A DNA stretch of 33,959 nucleotides from a virus, in the IMG/VR virus record IMGVR_UViG_3300008107_001068, positions 1 through 33,959 of that record; one strand, given 5' to 3'. Shown here piece after piece: positions 15,001 to 23,769 of the stretch (position 1 is the stretch's first letter; each line of letters starts with the position of its first letter). Under the pieces are notes generated by a model. That model saw nothing but the letters and a program-made list of their open reading frames with translations. It was not told where the DNA came from and searched no databases. Position numbers and translations under genes: made by a program.

Positions 15001-17909
15001 GCAAGCAATAGTGCTCCGTCAGGTTCAGCCGGGAATGTAGGATTAACAGAAGGTGTTCCTAGAATAATATCAATTGTATTATCTTTTGTTATGACAAGTT
15101 TATCTTTTCTTCCTAAGTAGTATGCATAATCATGTGTAAAGTAACTTAGGTTTTGAGGAATTAAGATACCACTATCGTCTGGTGCAGATGGATTCCCAGT
15201 ATATTCCAAAGTAAATGGAACCGAAGAAACACTACCAGATGGTGCCTGTCTAACTGGTCTAAAATCTAAACTGTCAGTAAGTCTGTAGTTGATACCCGCT
15301 TTACTTGTATATTGACCAATTTCTCTATATTGATCTGGTGAAGAAGATATTGGGGTTAGATAAGAATTTACATCAAAGTATCCATCTCCTCCAGTATGTG
15401 CATAGTAATCAAAAATAACCAATAGATTTCCTAGTGGTCTAGAAGCTCCAGGTTTCAATCTAACAGCAGAAAAATCATAATAGTTATCTCTTTGTCCATT
15501 GTCTAGCAAGAACAAACTAGTTACATCATATGAAGAATCAGACAACATTGATGTTGTTGGTACTGTTACTGACGATTTTGTACTAATAATTTTTCTAATT
15601 TTCTTAACATCAGAAACATATAATGATGTTGTTTTTCCTACCGCAGATTCTTTAATATAAATTTGTCCATTTGTCAGATCAAGATAGGTATTAGCATCAA
15701 CAATCGCTGTAGGACCAGCATAACTCACTATCTGAGTATTTCCTACTACAAGATTTTTTGCCTTTAAGACTAACGTTGAGTTATCAGCATTTCCTACAGA
15801 AACTCCAGCAATAACATCTACTGTTGTTGTACCATAAACAGGTGTTGTGAATGTTGCTGTTTTTTGGTCGGAAGAAATAACAACAGTATTTCCAGCAGAT
15901 ACAAAATCTAGAATTTGTCTATTATTTGCCTTATTAACTACAGTAAAGTTTTGTTTAATGGCATCTGACGATAATGTTCCTGTTCCAATAAATTTGATAT
16001 TTGCAGTATTAACAGGAAGCGATAGAGTCATTACAAAATTTCCACCTGAGCTGGTGAAAGATTTTGATCTGAAAACTTTTTGTGAAATATAGCTACTATC
16101 AGAAATATTTGATACGTATGGATAACCAACAGTGAACAGCAGTTCCGCTTGAGTAGGATTATATAATATTGTATCACCAGTAAACAATCCGTTAAATTTT
16201 CCTGCATTCGGTATGTTAGCCGATGCAGTTCTAACGGTAGGTGTTGCAGGACCATTTGGCACATTAATCAAAGACTCAATATCTGTTGTTGAAAACAGTA
16301 AATTAAATTGAGTAGAATTTGTAGGATTTAATGTGAATGGTGAATCGACCGTTGCTGTTTTTGTTGTTCCATCATACGATACAATTTCTCTAACATCAGT
16401 ATAACCAGAAGTTAATGCGGAAATTTTAACACCAAAATATGCGTTTGCTACAGCAGAGAATTTTCCATTAGTGTCATTAAATTGAATTGTTGTTGGGGAT
16501 GACCCTGCTGCTAATGCTGTACCACTTAAAGTATTTGCACTTACATCAGTAATATACATTTTGTATGAATATGACGATGTATCTGAATCTGATACACTAC
16601 TTTCATAATCAATATTTCTTAAGAATGCAGAACCAATTAAAGTAGCAGAATATGTTACTGAGTTTGTTGAAACAATATTTGAATTTGCTACACAATGCAA
16701 ATCAATCTTTGGCATTGTAGTAATATCAAAGGTACCAGAAACATTATTTGCTAACACATAAGAACCATAATCAACATAAACTTGATTGTTATTAATAATG
16801 TTATTTGATCTTGCTCTAGGGGTAGAGAATGTTATGTCTGACTGATTTTCTACTCTGTACCCACGAATATATGCTAATCCTTTACTAATTTTTAAATCAT
16901 AAAGATCCGGATTTACAGTATTTGCAGTTGGTGTAAAACTAAACTCATTAACGATGAAATCACCATCTGTTTCGTATGTGCGTTTTGAAATATAATCATT
17001 AATAACTGAATATACTGTTCCGTCAACTTGTTTTAGAATTTTACCATTTTCAAGTCTGACAAGTTCAATAAATTGATCATCATTTCCTGGTGTGAGAGGT
17101 AATACAACTAATTCCAATGAAATTTTATATCTGTCTGCACCAGGTGCTTGATAATTTGATGCTCCTACAGCAGGATCTAAAAGTGAAGTATCATCAATAT
17201 AATCTACAATTGTTTCTGTAATTGAAAGTCCTACACGACCACTTGGATTACTAGCATACTTGTCAAGAATAATTGTCTGAGGTAAAACACTTACAAAATT
17301 ACCAATTGAATATCTGTTATATGTTCCATCTGGGTTCTGAACATTTGAAGTGTTATAACCATTAATGATGTAAAAAATACCCTCTGAAATTGATACTGTT
17401 GAAGATGCACCTGTGCATGTTTCAGCCGATGTATTTGTGCCTATAGTAGTGGCAGAAAAATTTGATCCATCGGTACAAATAATTGTAGATGCGTCCTTAA
17501 ATTTAGCTCCAGTATAGTAGGTTACAACAAGAGTAGGAGGATCAATTAAAGTTCCTTCTGCTACAGCAATAACTCTTGCTTGAACAATTCCATTTACATC
17601 TTGAATATCTTTGTTTAGAAAATTATTAACGTCAATTTCAACACCAGAAAATTGAGTTTGTAGCTTTACGTAATAAGCTCCAATATTTCCTATAGCTGCA
17701 AAGTTAAGTGAAACTCTTCCACCAGAGACTGGAGTATTTTGACTAAAAATGGCATCAGCAAAATTACTAATTTGATTTTGCAGAATAGTTTGAGATTGTG
17801 TTAGTTCTCTTGCTTGTACAGCATATCCTGGTTTGAAAAGTATTCTATGAAAATTCTTTGATGGATCAAAATCATCATAATATGGGTCAACATTAAAATT
17901 TAGGGCCAT
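12012..17909 (-). CDS. Giant gp10-region virion structural protein (DUF4815-like), N-terminal part ending in a truncated Hint domain
   Basis: This 1965-aa baseplate-periphery protein has an N-terminus (MALNFNVDPYYDDFDPSKNFHRILF, GYAVQARELTQSQTILQNQI) matching the large structural protein encoded after gp8 in marine T4-like phages, which I know as DUF4815. It is a positional counterpart of the T4 gene 9/10 region. Residues about 990-1045 form a short coiled coil (DLQDRVNNLEYYTALSLLEQN) followed by a conserved GLNRFKNGI block. Residues about 1405-1525 resemble a PA14- or carbohydrate-binding-like beta sandwich (TYTFTANTGGNYVIAASSW). From Cys1827 a Hint domain starts (TxxH at Thr1887/His1890) and runs to LQVYNF, then goes out of frame and stops at 12012. 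The rest of the structural protein is encoded at 9437-11110. Without the Hint DNA the exteins total about 2380 residues. An AAGGA site precedes the ATG. Confidence 0.88.
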   Translation of the reverse strand: MALNFNVDPYYDDFDPSKNFHRILFKPGYAVQARELTQSQTILQNQISNFADAIFSQNTPVSGGRVSLNFAAIGNIGAYYVKLQTQFSGVEIDVNNFLNKDIQDVNGIVQARVIAVAEGTLIDPPTLVVTYYTGAKFKDASTIICTDGSNFSATTIGTNTSAETCTGASSTVSISEGIFYIINGYNTSNVQNPDGTYNRYSIGNFVSVLPQTIILDKYASNPSGRVGLSITETIVDYIDDTSLLDPAVGASNYQAPGADRYKISLELVVLPLTPGNDDQFIELVRLENGKILKQVDGTVYSVINDYISKRTYETDGDFIVNEFSFTPTANTVNPDLYDLKISKGLAYIRGYRVENQSDITFSTPRARSNNIINNNQVYVDYGSYVLANNVSGTFDITTMPKIDLHCVANSNIVSTNSVTYSATLIGSAFLRNIDYESSVSDSDTSSYSYKMYITDVSANTLSGTALAAGSSPTTIQFNDTNGKFSAVANAYFGVKISALTSGYTDVREIVSYDGTTKTATVDSPFTLNPTNSTQFNLLFSTTDIESLINVPNGPATPTVRTASANIPNAGKFNGLFTGDTILYNPTQAELLFTVGYPYVSNISDSSYISQKVFRSKSFTSSGGNFVMTLSLPVNTANIKFIGTGTLSSDAIKQNFTVVNKANNRQILDFVSAGNTVVISSDQKTATFTTPVYGTTTVDVIAGVSVGNADNSTLVLKAKNLVVGNTQIVSYAGPTAIVDANTYLDLTNGQIYIKESAVGKTTSLYVSDVKKIRKIISTKSSVTVPTTSMLSDSSYDVTSLFLLDNGQRDNYYDFSAVRLKPGASRPLGNLLVIFDYYAHTGGDGYFDVNSYLTPISSSPDQYREIGQYTSKAGINYRLTDSLDFRPVRQAPSGSVSSVPFTLEYTGNPSAPDDSGILIPQNLSYFTHDYAYYLGRKDKLVITKDNTIDIILGTPSVNPTFPAEPDGALLLAKMTLDPYTGYIPGEDSTTQQTNYSIERVQHKNWIKRDITDLQDRVNNLEYYTALSLLEQNAQSLQIPDSNGLNRFKNGILVDDFSSYATADTRLSEGFNAKIDIAKKQLTPRSIVDNLALKNPIVLNSLGTIKQTNSFYVHTIAGSTNIYTLPYTTKFITGQTLASSVVSVNPFGVIRNEGSMQLCPPMDNWVDNQQAPDILVVDPRLQLFQASGTNLIQNAGNWQTIPGTTSQTLAGTSTAVTTTGNIQTTTTTQTFNVFGNQIQNVINSGYSAINSTIGLNNGYITNIGILGYIRPQRVRFRASGLLANAKLKAFFDGVDVSNDIVSPNIIRVDNVSGVFREDDIVGFEIANVFYPVGRVLGVTQVPGASTSYNLAIFDIDGAPEYLAAATLRNARFDENGVYVSGSTTASGQLSSGVSPLNVSGTIRGPAGSLITNANTNANLIFRSTKTDATWGDFLKINGMWATGNNITAYRSWDATYTFTANTGGNYVIAASSWRDTTAPFVNRTATITIDGTVQISATELYNATPTGTVSKTISLTPGNHTIRITANGSGTPLATVATQSGLACIITEPVGTPGRNIVFNALYPPSVDYPSGTQIILPLGGAYFDGFTRVSLAAGASEQDDFYIGSTITITTKYLYTYLSDGSTLQIPVPFTSGGAGDGGITVGSRTYVGPDGRTGYVLQSIETYTANIIDYDGQLRIATLDTPVNLSLGDNQLFGNINSTYSIKGNLVSLEEAIIDGTTVPTFSSDAQGNVTGLFEIRPNRFRTGERLFRLDNRTISNDPLTATCYAEATFTASGLSSSRQKLEFAPSVDAGGKTFIQTNQRSGAFIGTATQTTVTQQVIAEQGFRGCCFIAGTKITMADGSIKNIEDVQIGDELIGKDGSVNTVLEYVRPVLGERTLISLNDSTPFITNDHPVYMKDGTWKSFDPVATKLKYKKLSDWNIGKLEVGDVIETVDGVGFKIETMSEHSDRDDLQVYNFSDSTCQDFRD

Positions 17910-17918
17910 TTTTTTTCC

Positions 17919-19301
17919 TTAATATCCTAATACAAATCGTAATTGTTCTATTCCATCGACACTTCTTTGAATTGAGCTTCTATTCTCAACAAAAATTATG
18001 TGTCCTGAAAAAATATCATAATCTGGATTACTTATTGTTAAAGTTGTTCTTGCGGTACCAGACGTATTTCCAAAAATTGTAGAGTTAGGTACTGGTGTTC
18101 CTACTGTATTTATCAACCTAAGCACACCGGTTGCATCATCAAAACTTAAAACTGTTGCAGTAAATGTTGCTGTTGATAAGCTAGATCCTTGATATACAGT
18201 TTCATCGGCTAGATATGTTCCAAGTCCACTTACCAAAACTAAATCAGTGGTTGTTTTGAATATTTCGGAATTTGCAACATCAGGATAACTTCCTTGTGAA
18301 TATGGATTTACTACAAGTCCAATTTGACGAAAATCTATATCTGTAGGAATTAATCCATTTTCATTTCCATCAAATTCTATAGTAAACATTACACGGGAAC
18401 ATCCTAACTCTGATATTGGATCTGTTCCATGTCCTGATATAGGGGAAACAGGAGCTATAGCTGCTGCACCAGAACCTTGACTTGAAGTTATGGTTACATT
18501 AGAATAAGTGTAATTACCACCAGGATTAGTCACCACAATATTAGTAATGACATTACTGACTACGGTTGCTGTTCCTGTTGCACCTGTTCCATCACCTGTA
18601 ACTGTTATTGTGATTGGATTGTTTGCTGGATTATATCCTGAACCACCATCAAGAACATTAATCACATCAATATTTCCCGAACCTGCAGGAGTTGTTTGCC
18701 ATGGTGGAGAATATAATGATGTTGGTCCTGGTCTACCAATAGGAATAGGAATCCAAACGGTATCCATAAACTTCAGTTTTGCACCAATATCAACGGTGTA
18801 CATGTATTTCCACTTGTAACCGTCAGTACCTAGATACAAATTGTTTGATGTGTATGTACCTGGTTGAAAGTAAGGTTCATCTGAAACAACACCATCATTA
18901 TTATTCCAAAGACATTTAAATACTTGATCAAAACGATTCTTGATATAAAATTTTCTTACTAAGAATCCATTTTGATCTATCTCAAGCATATCAACATCAT
19001 CACGATAATAATCGTATGTTTCTCCTGCTACCCAATCAATTCGTTCAACTACTGGAGAAATATTATTCGTTCCTACTTTTTTAGCAACAAAAATATTTTT
19101 ATATATTTTCTTTAGACTTTTTTGATCTTGAGTTGGTATAGGAGGAACATTTTCATTGGGCCAAGGATCAACTTTTGCTAAAAAGCAATAAAAAGTTTCC
19201 ACAAAAGTGTCTGTAGCAAGTATCTGAGAAACAGGAGAATAGTATTGCTCTCTGACTCCTGTTAGCCTTGCACCGTATGTGATTATATTTTGATTTGCCA
19301 T
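17919..19301 (-). CDS. gp8: Baseplate wedge protein gp8
   Basis: This 460-aa protein is recognised as T4 gp8-like. The N-terminal region has the TFVETFYCFLAKVDPWPNENVPPIPT pattern (compare gp8 with GRSEPW and PPYP) and GYKWKYMYTVDIGAKLKFMDTVWIPI. In T4, gp8 dimers join the outer wedge and bind gp10, gp7 and gp6. T4 gp8 is 334 aa; the extra length here is mostly an insert at about residues 210-290 with a GGSGYNPANNPITITVTGDG repeat that also occurs in gp6, gp7-like and the gp10-region protein. The gene lies between a fibre-like protein and the gp10-region gene. The ATG is preceded by AATAAATA at a 4-base spacing, with no clear Shine-Dalgarno. Confidence 0.85.
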   Translation of the reverse strand: MANQNIITYGARLTGVREQYYSPVSQILATDTFVETFYCFLAKVDPWPNENVPPIPTQDQKSLKKIYKNIFVAKKVGTNNISPVVERIDWVAGETYDYYRDDVDMLEIDQNGFLVRKFYIKNRFDQVFKCLWNNNDGVVSDEPYFQPGTYTSNNLYLGTDGYKWKYMYTVDIGAKLKFMDTVWIPIPIGRPGPTSLYSPPWQTTPAGSGNIDVINVLDGGSGYNPANNPITITVTGDGTGATGTATVVSNVITNIVVTNPGGNYTYSNVTITSSQGSGAAAIAPVSPISGHGTDPISELGCSRVMFTIEFDGNENGLIPTDIDFRQIGLVVNPYSQGSYPDVANSEIFKTTTDLVLVSGLGTYLADETVYQGSSLSTATFTATVLSFDDATGVLRLINTVGTPVPNSTIFGNTSGTARTTLTISNPDYDIFSGHIIFVENRSSIQRSVDGIEQLRFVLGY

Positions 19302-19311
19302 GGTCTATTTA

Positions 19312-21066
19312 TTAAGCGTGTTGAACTGATACGAATGTGTTTGCCTGATCTCCATCAATACTAAAGTACCTCAAGTATGCAGAACTGGTTGCCGACATAT
19401 TAAATGTTGTAGAATTGATAGTAGAATTTAGTGCTGTACAACCATGAGTAACTGTTCTCTGATTACCGCTAGTATTGGTTAACCAAACCTCAACTACTTT
19501 ACCATAAACATAATTTGAAAGTGTGATAGTTAAATCCGCAACCAATTCTGCTTTAATCAATGATGTTGTTGAAAAATCAATTGTAAAGGCTGTCTGAGCA
19601 CCTTGTAACATCGTCGGTGTATAAATGAATCCTTTTTGTGGTGCTACAGTACCAGTGAAATAAACAGAATCGGCATTAAATGAAGCGATTTGATTAACAA
19701 CATTTGAACCATTTGGAGTATTGTAGAATAAAATTCTGGAACCACGTGCGGTATCTGTTTGATTTTCGGTAGCAACAAAATCAATTCTTGCTGCACCGAA
19801 TGGTGCATATCCTGTAGTACCATAGGAGTTGCCAGCAATACGCAACAGAATATCATTGTTCTGTGTTGGTGTTGGCGCATTTACCGTACCCCTGGCACTT
19901 CTACCAGCAATGATAGAATATGCTGCATTTGAAGTACCAAAAGAATCAACAAGTATTCTAGTAGGCGTGTTTGCTTTACCGGTTATTTGCATCATTGTAC
20001 CGGACTGCGTTGGAATTTGTGAACTTCCTGCTGCTGTAATTCTAAAGGCAGCCTCTGTTGCACTAAAGTTGCTGTTTGCAAGAACCATGGTGCTGTTGAC
20101 AGTTACAGCACCCGTCATGTAGGTGTTTGCAATCATTGACACGTTGCCTGTAAGTGTTGAAGTACCACTTACAATTAGATTACCTGTTGTGATGGGACCT
20201 GTAGAACTTGTTGTTCCTAGAACTGTAACATTTCCAGTGACAGTTAAATCTCCAGCAAATGTTCCTGAGGTGTTTGCTAATGCATTGTTTGCTTTGCTGA
20301 ATGCCGCTTGAGCAAATGTATTTACTGAAGCAATATTGGTATTCGTTGTGGACATTTGTGCTTGCAACGCCACAGTATTACCTGAAGCAGTATTTGCTCT
20401 ACCGTACGCTGCTGTTGCTAGTGTATTGATGGCAACTGTATTTGCTGCTGCTACATTTGCTGTAGCAAAAGCTTCTTGTGAAAAGCTTGCTGATGCTGCT
20501 GCGGTATTTTGAGATGTTCCGTCAGCAAAAATGATAGGTTTTTTCACCAATCTAAAACCAGTATCATCAATCATTCTTGCAACAACGTTAGCTTGTTCAA
20601 ATCCACCAATAATAAACTCAATTTGTTTACCTGATGTAATAGAACCAAGCATCAGATTACCACCAGGATCACCTGTTCCGTCACCAGCAACTACCAAATA
20701 TCCATCTAATGCACTTGTACCATAATTTGAGTTATTGATACCTAAATCTATGTAATGGGTAGTATCTGTACCAACATCGGCAGTTGCAACATAATCTGCT
20801 GAACCATTTGCTACACTATTCAATAGATTAACTTGTAGATATGCTTCAGAATCTCCTGCAAACTGTGCAACAACATCAGGAAGAACAATAGGATTATCTC
20901 CAACGTTTAGAATGTTATTTGCATAAAGTCTATCTGCTAGTTGAGTTGCAGTAAATTTACCAGTGATTCCTGTGGGAATATCTACCCCAAGAAATAGACT
21001 GTTTGAAGTATTTGCATTTAACCCACCAGGAATATTTGGTAGCTGCGAAATTTTTACTGTTGACAT
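19312..21066 (-). CDS. Fibre-like virion structural protein inside the baseplate operon
   Basis: This 584-aa protein has N-terminal residues 1-60 (VKISQLPNIPGGLNANTSNSLF, TGKFTATQLADRLY), a typical virion attachment module of marine myophages. Residues about 195-265 carry ANT..NTVALQAQM..TNTNIASVNTFAQAAFSKAN repeats shared with fibre genes at the left end. DLTVTGNVTVLGTTSST and GNLIVSGTSTLTGNV form beta-helical stem repeats. The last ~100 residues (FTIDFSTTSLIKAELVADLTITLSNYVYGKVVEVWL) look like a small C-terminal beta domain. It is probably a short tail fibre or a wedge-attached spike, in the place where T4 has genes 9-12; the exact equivalent cannot be set. An AGGAT site supports the ATG. 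Confidence 0.78.
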   Translation of the reverse strand: MSTVKISQLPNIPGGLNANTSNSLFLGVDIPTGITGKFTATQLADRLYANNILNVGDNPIVLPDVVAQFAGDSEAYLQVNLLNSVANGSADYVATADVGTDTTHYIDLGINNSNYGTSALDGYLVVAGDGTGDPGGNLMLGSITSGKQIEFIIGGFEQANVVARMIDDTGFRLVKKPIIFADGTSQNTAAASASFSQEAFATANVAAANTVAINTLATAAYGRANTASGNTVALQAQMSTTNTNIASVNTFAQAAFSKANNALANTSGTFAGDLTVTGNVTVLGTTSSTGPITTGNLIVSGTSTLTGNVSMIANTYMTGAVTVNSTMVLANSNFSATEAAFRITAAGSSQIPTQSGTMMQITGKANTPTRILVDSFGTSNAAYSIIAGRSARGTVNAPTPTQNNDILLRIAGNSYGTTGYAPFGAARIDFVATENQTDTARGSRILFYNTPNGSNVVNQIASFNADSVYFTGTVAPQKGFIYTPTMLQGAQTAFTIDFSTTSLIKAELVADLTITLSNYVYGKVVEVWLTNTSGNQRTVTHGCTALNSTINSTTFNMSATSSAYLRYFSIDGDQANTFVSVQHA

Positions 21067-21069
21067 GTT

Positions 21070-21654
21070 TTATCCTAATAAGATGATTCTATCGTCTTCC
21101 GTTGTAATTGTTTGTCCAGATTCAGTAATGAGTTCTGGATTATATTGTACTCCTATTGGTCCATAGATAACTACTTGGCCTTGATTTCCAAGAGTTCCAC
21201 CAGCAGAGAAAGTTCTCAACACACTTAGATTTGCACCAGCGTTTGCTGTGACCGCAGAAGAAAGAACAATATTACCAGTTTCGTAGTTTATAGATGAAAC
21301 TGTTCTTATGGCACCGTTTACTCTTACCTGATCTCCTACATATACAATGTCTTTTAAAGGATATGCAGTATTGCTGTAAATACCATTATTAATGATATTG
21401 TAAGTGCCAGTTAGTGATACTATATTTATTGTGGTGCATGAAGAAACCGCAGAAATATTCGCTACATTTGGGAATGTCAACCACGTATTTGCTGCTATGG
21501 TAATGGTGTTCGTTGCTGGATTAATTGAAGTAATTTCAGAGTGAACATTTGGTCCATTTGTTGGTGACAATGATATCGTGCTGTTTGCAAAAATGAAGTC
21601 TTGTAGTTGTATCCAAATCAAGTTCGTTATTAGACTTGAGTGCATATCTTCCAC
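21070..21654 (-). CDS. gp7: Displaced 3' end of gp7-like gene (out of frame)
   Basis: The open frame reaches back to an ATG at 21654, but that start lies inside the upstream coding frame and has no ribosome binding site. The real content starts near 21588 with ANSTISLSPTNGPNVHSEIT and runs 172 codons to a TAA at 21070. It is beta-rich (NTITIAANTWLTFPNVANI, YVGDQVRVNGAIRTVSSINYETG). It reads smoothly on from RLHF in the upstream frame if one T of the five-T run at 21589-21593 is skipped. I therefore take it as the C-terminal domain of the gp7-like protein and not as an independent gene. Confidence 0.7.
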   Translation of the reverse strand: MEDMHSSLITNLIWIQLQDFIFANSTISLSPTNGPNVHSEITSINPATNTITIAANTWLTFPNVANISAVSSCTTINIVSLTGTYNIINNGIYSNTAYPLKDIVYVGDQVRVNGAIRTVSSINYETGNIVLSSAVTANAGANLSVLRTFSAGGTLGNQGQVVIYGPIGVQYNPELITESGQTITTEDDRIILLG

Positions 21655-23767
21655 GAAGTTTAGTTCCAGACGGGTGAAGCAAGTTAAGTAAAGTTTCTCT
21701 GTATTTCGCTATTTCTTTTTCTACAGTGATTTGATACGTAAATTGATTATGATCTTCATCTTGTAGAATACTAAATGCACTTGGCTGACCTCTAGTATCT
21801 AGGTATTGTCCTTGACTGAATGTTAATCCATTTAGGAATGAAGCATCTGCTTTTGCTGTTCCATCACCATACGTTCTAATTCCACTTGTAAATTGAGGAC
21901 TTCCAGCAAAGAAATAATTTGCTGGATAATTATTATTATCAATATTTAAGACCATGTCCTGATTTGATATTTTTAATTGTAAAGCAGGATTTGGTGTTGT
22001 GCTATAATTATATACTCTAACTCTAAATTTTGATAGTTCTTCATTTAAATTAGGTTCAAGTATGCTAAAAGAATCAATACGAGCAACATAAGTTGCAACG
22101 TTTATATTAGCTCCTTGAAAAATTGTATTTCCTGTTTGAACTATTAGATTTAAATCTACATTTGAAACGATAATGTCTTGCACTCTTAAAGAAAGTGATG
22201 GTGCAGAAACATAATCTTCTCCTGGATTAATCGTATTGATTGTAGTGATTGCTCCAATACGATCAGTTGTTAATCCGAAATCAGCTCCTCTACCTAAAAT
22301 ACCATCAACATACAAGTTAGCACTAGTTCCTCCAGTTGATACCACGTTAAGTGTAGGTAACGCTTCAAGACTATAACCCATTCCACCATAAGGATAGTTA
22401 CCGTCAGCAGAAACATAATCTACTGAAGTAATTTGTCCATTTGCAGCTACGTTGGTTACATTTGCAAATGCACCATAACCAGAACCTCCTGTAATGGTAA
22501 TAACATCATTGATAACATAACCCGTGCCACCATGTGCTATTTGTATAGGACCTAATATTCCTAATGCACCTAAATTTCCAGGTGCAGAAGTATAGTTTGT
22601 TGGGTATGTTGATATAGCTGCTACACCAATTTGATTTTCTGCACTAATTCCTCCACCACCATTTAGAACAGAAACAGAACTTATAGGATAAGCTAAAAAT
22701 GATACTGTGTTTGAAAATGCATTTGCTATAGTTGTATTAGCATTAGCAGTAGAATTTACGCTGATGAATGAATATACTGCGTTTCCTATAGGTACATTAG
22801 CAGAAAAAGTAATGCTAGTAGGAATAATTAAACGTACATTAGCTAAAGTTTTTTGTGCAGGATCAAATCCTGCTGGTTCTGCTGCTGCTCCTTCAGCATT
22901 TGTTAAAATGATGTCTGTATTACCATTTGCATTATAACCATATCCACCATCTAGTACACTAATTCTTTGTATTGCTCCTAGTGTTACAGAACCAACTGTT
23001 GCTGTTGCTCCGATTCCAGTATTTGAATTTAATCCACCAACAAAAACAACAGGATCTCCAACTTTATATAACTGTCCTCTAAAATTTGGATTGATTCTTA
23101 TTTGACCAATTTGTCCAATGATTTTAGCACGAAGCACTTCACCATTAAACAATACTGGTTGATTGAACGCATCAACAATTTTTGCAAACTCTCCTGACTG
23201 AAAGAGTCTGGAGATATTTGATATATAAATTTCTGTTCTTGTATTTGCTAGTACAGCATTTTCAATTGTAGCGATTGTTTTTGATGTTTCACCAAATAAT
23301 CTAAGATTTTTTGTGCCAAGAAAGTTTGGATCATCAGAAGCTAAACGAACACTTTTCGCAACATACCAAGCACCATCAGATGCTTTAAGAACAGAATCAT
23401 ATGTATTGAAATATTCAAAATCAGAATCATAGAGAACTCTGAATAGAAAACTATACGATGCTGGTGTTCCTTTTGCTTTATATAATTGACGAGCAATTTT
23501 TATTGCTTTTCTTTTGTCTATTAATGCATCTTCTGGAAAATACGGAAGAAAATCATTAACAAAATAATCAATAAATTCATTTGTCGTTTCATCAACATCT
23601 TTATAGCTCAATAGATTTTTTGAACGATCCAAAGCTTGACCGTTCTGTTCCATCCATTCATAGTATGCTTTAAGAAACTCAACAAATTTAGAATAGTCAG
23701 GATTGTCCCTGATGAACTCAGGGAGCTGCGATGGTATTAATATCGAGGTCTTTTTATCTGTTGCCAT
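21536..23767 (-). CDS. gp7: Baseplate wedge protein, gp7-like (P2 gpI-like N-terminus), frame broken near 3' end
   Basis: This is a 743-codon frame directly after gp6. Residues 82-120 (DKRKAIKIARQLYKAKGTPASYSFLFRVLY) carry the KGTP motif typical of P2 gpI-type proteins, the simple-phage counterparts of T4 gp7. The gene order gp25-gp6-this gene equals P2 W-J-I. In T4, gp7 binds a gp6 dimer to form the wedge core. GGxGY beta repeats occur at about residues 260-290 and 405-480. The last ~17 residues (CKQHDIIVTNKWTKCSL) are unlike the rest and arise from a frame change near 21590. Joined to 21070-21588 the protein would be about 898 residues, closer to T4 gp7 (1032). The ATG lies two bases beyond the stop of gp6. 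Confidence 0.72.
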   Translation of the reverse strand: MATDKKTSILIPSQLPEFIRDNPDYSKFVEFLKAYYEWMEQNGQALDRSKNLLSYKDVDETTNEFIDYFVNDFLPYFPEDALIDKRKAIKIARQLYKAKGTPASYSFLFRVLYDSDFEYFNTYDSVLKASDGAWYVAKSVRLASDDPNFLGTKNLRLFGETSKTIATIENAVLANTRTEIYISNISRLFQSGEFAKIVDAFNQPVLFNGEVLRAKIIGQIGQIRINPNFRGQLYKVGDPVVFVGGLNSNTGIGATATVGSVTLGAIQRISVLDGGYGYNANGNTDIILTNAEGAAAEPAGFDPAQKTLANVRLIIPTSITFSANVPIGNAVYSFISVNSTANANTTIANAFSNTVSFLAYPISSVSVLNGGGGISAENQIGVAAISTYPTNYTSAPGNLGALGILGPIQIAHGGTGYVINDVITITGGSGYGAFANVTNVAANGQITSVDYVSADGNYPYGGMGYSLEALPTLNVVSTGGTSANLYVDGILGRGADFGLTTDRIGAITTINTINPGEDYVSAPSLSLRVQDIIVSNVDLNLIVQTGNTIFQGANINVATYVARIDSFSILEPNLNEELSKFRVRVYNYSTTPNPALQLKISNQDMVLNIDNNNYPANYFFAGSPQFTSGIRTYGDGTAKADASFLNGLTFSQGQYLDTRGQPSAFSILQDEDHNQFTYQITVEKEIAKYRETLLNLLHPSGTKLRGRYALKSNNELDLDTTTRLHFCKQHDIIVTNKWTKCSL

Positions 23768-23769
23768 TA

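Noticed and set aside
19306-19313. AATAAATA before gp8 (and the same at 26245-26252 before gp25) as late promoters
   Set aside because: Four bases to the ATG leave no room for a leader under T4 rules, so they are reported as a finding about spacing and not as promoters.
21070-21654. Independent 194-aa gene after gp7
   Set aside because: Its ATG lies inside the coding sequence of the upstream frame, it has no Shine-Dalgarno, and the first ~20 residues are just an out-of-frame reading. It reads better as the C-terminus of the gp7-like protein.
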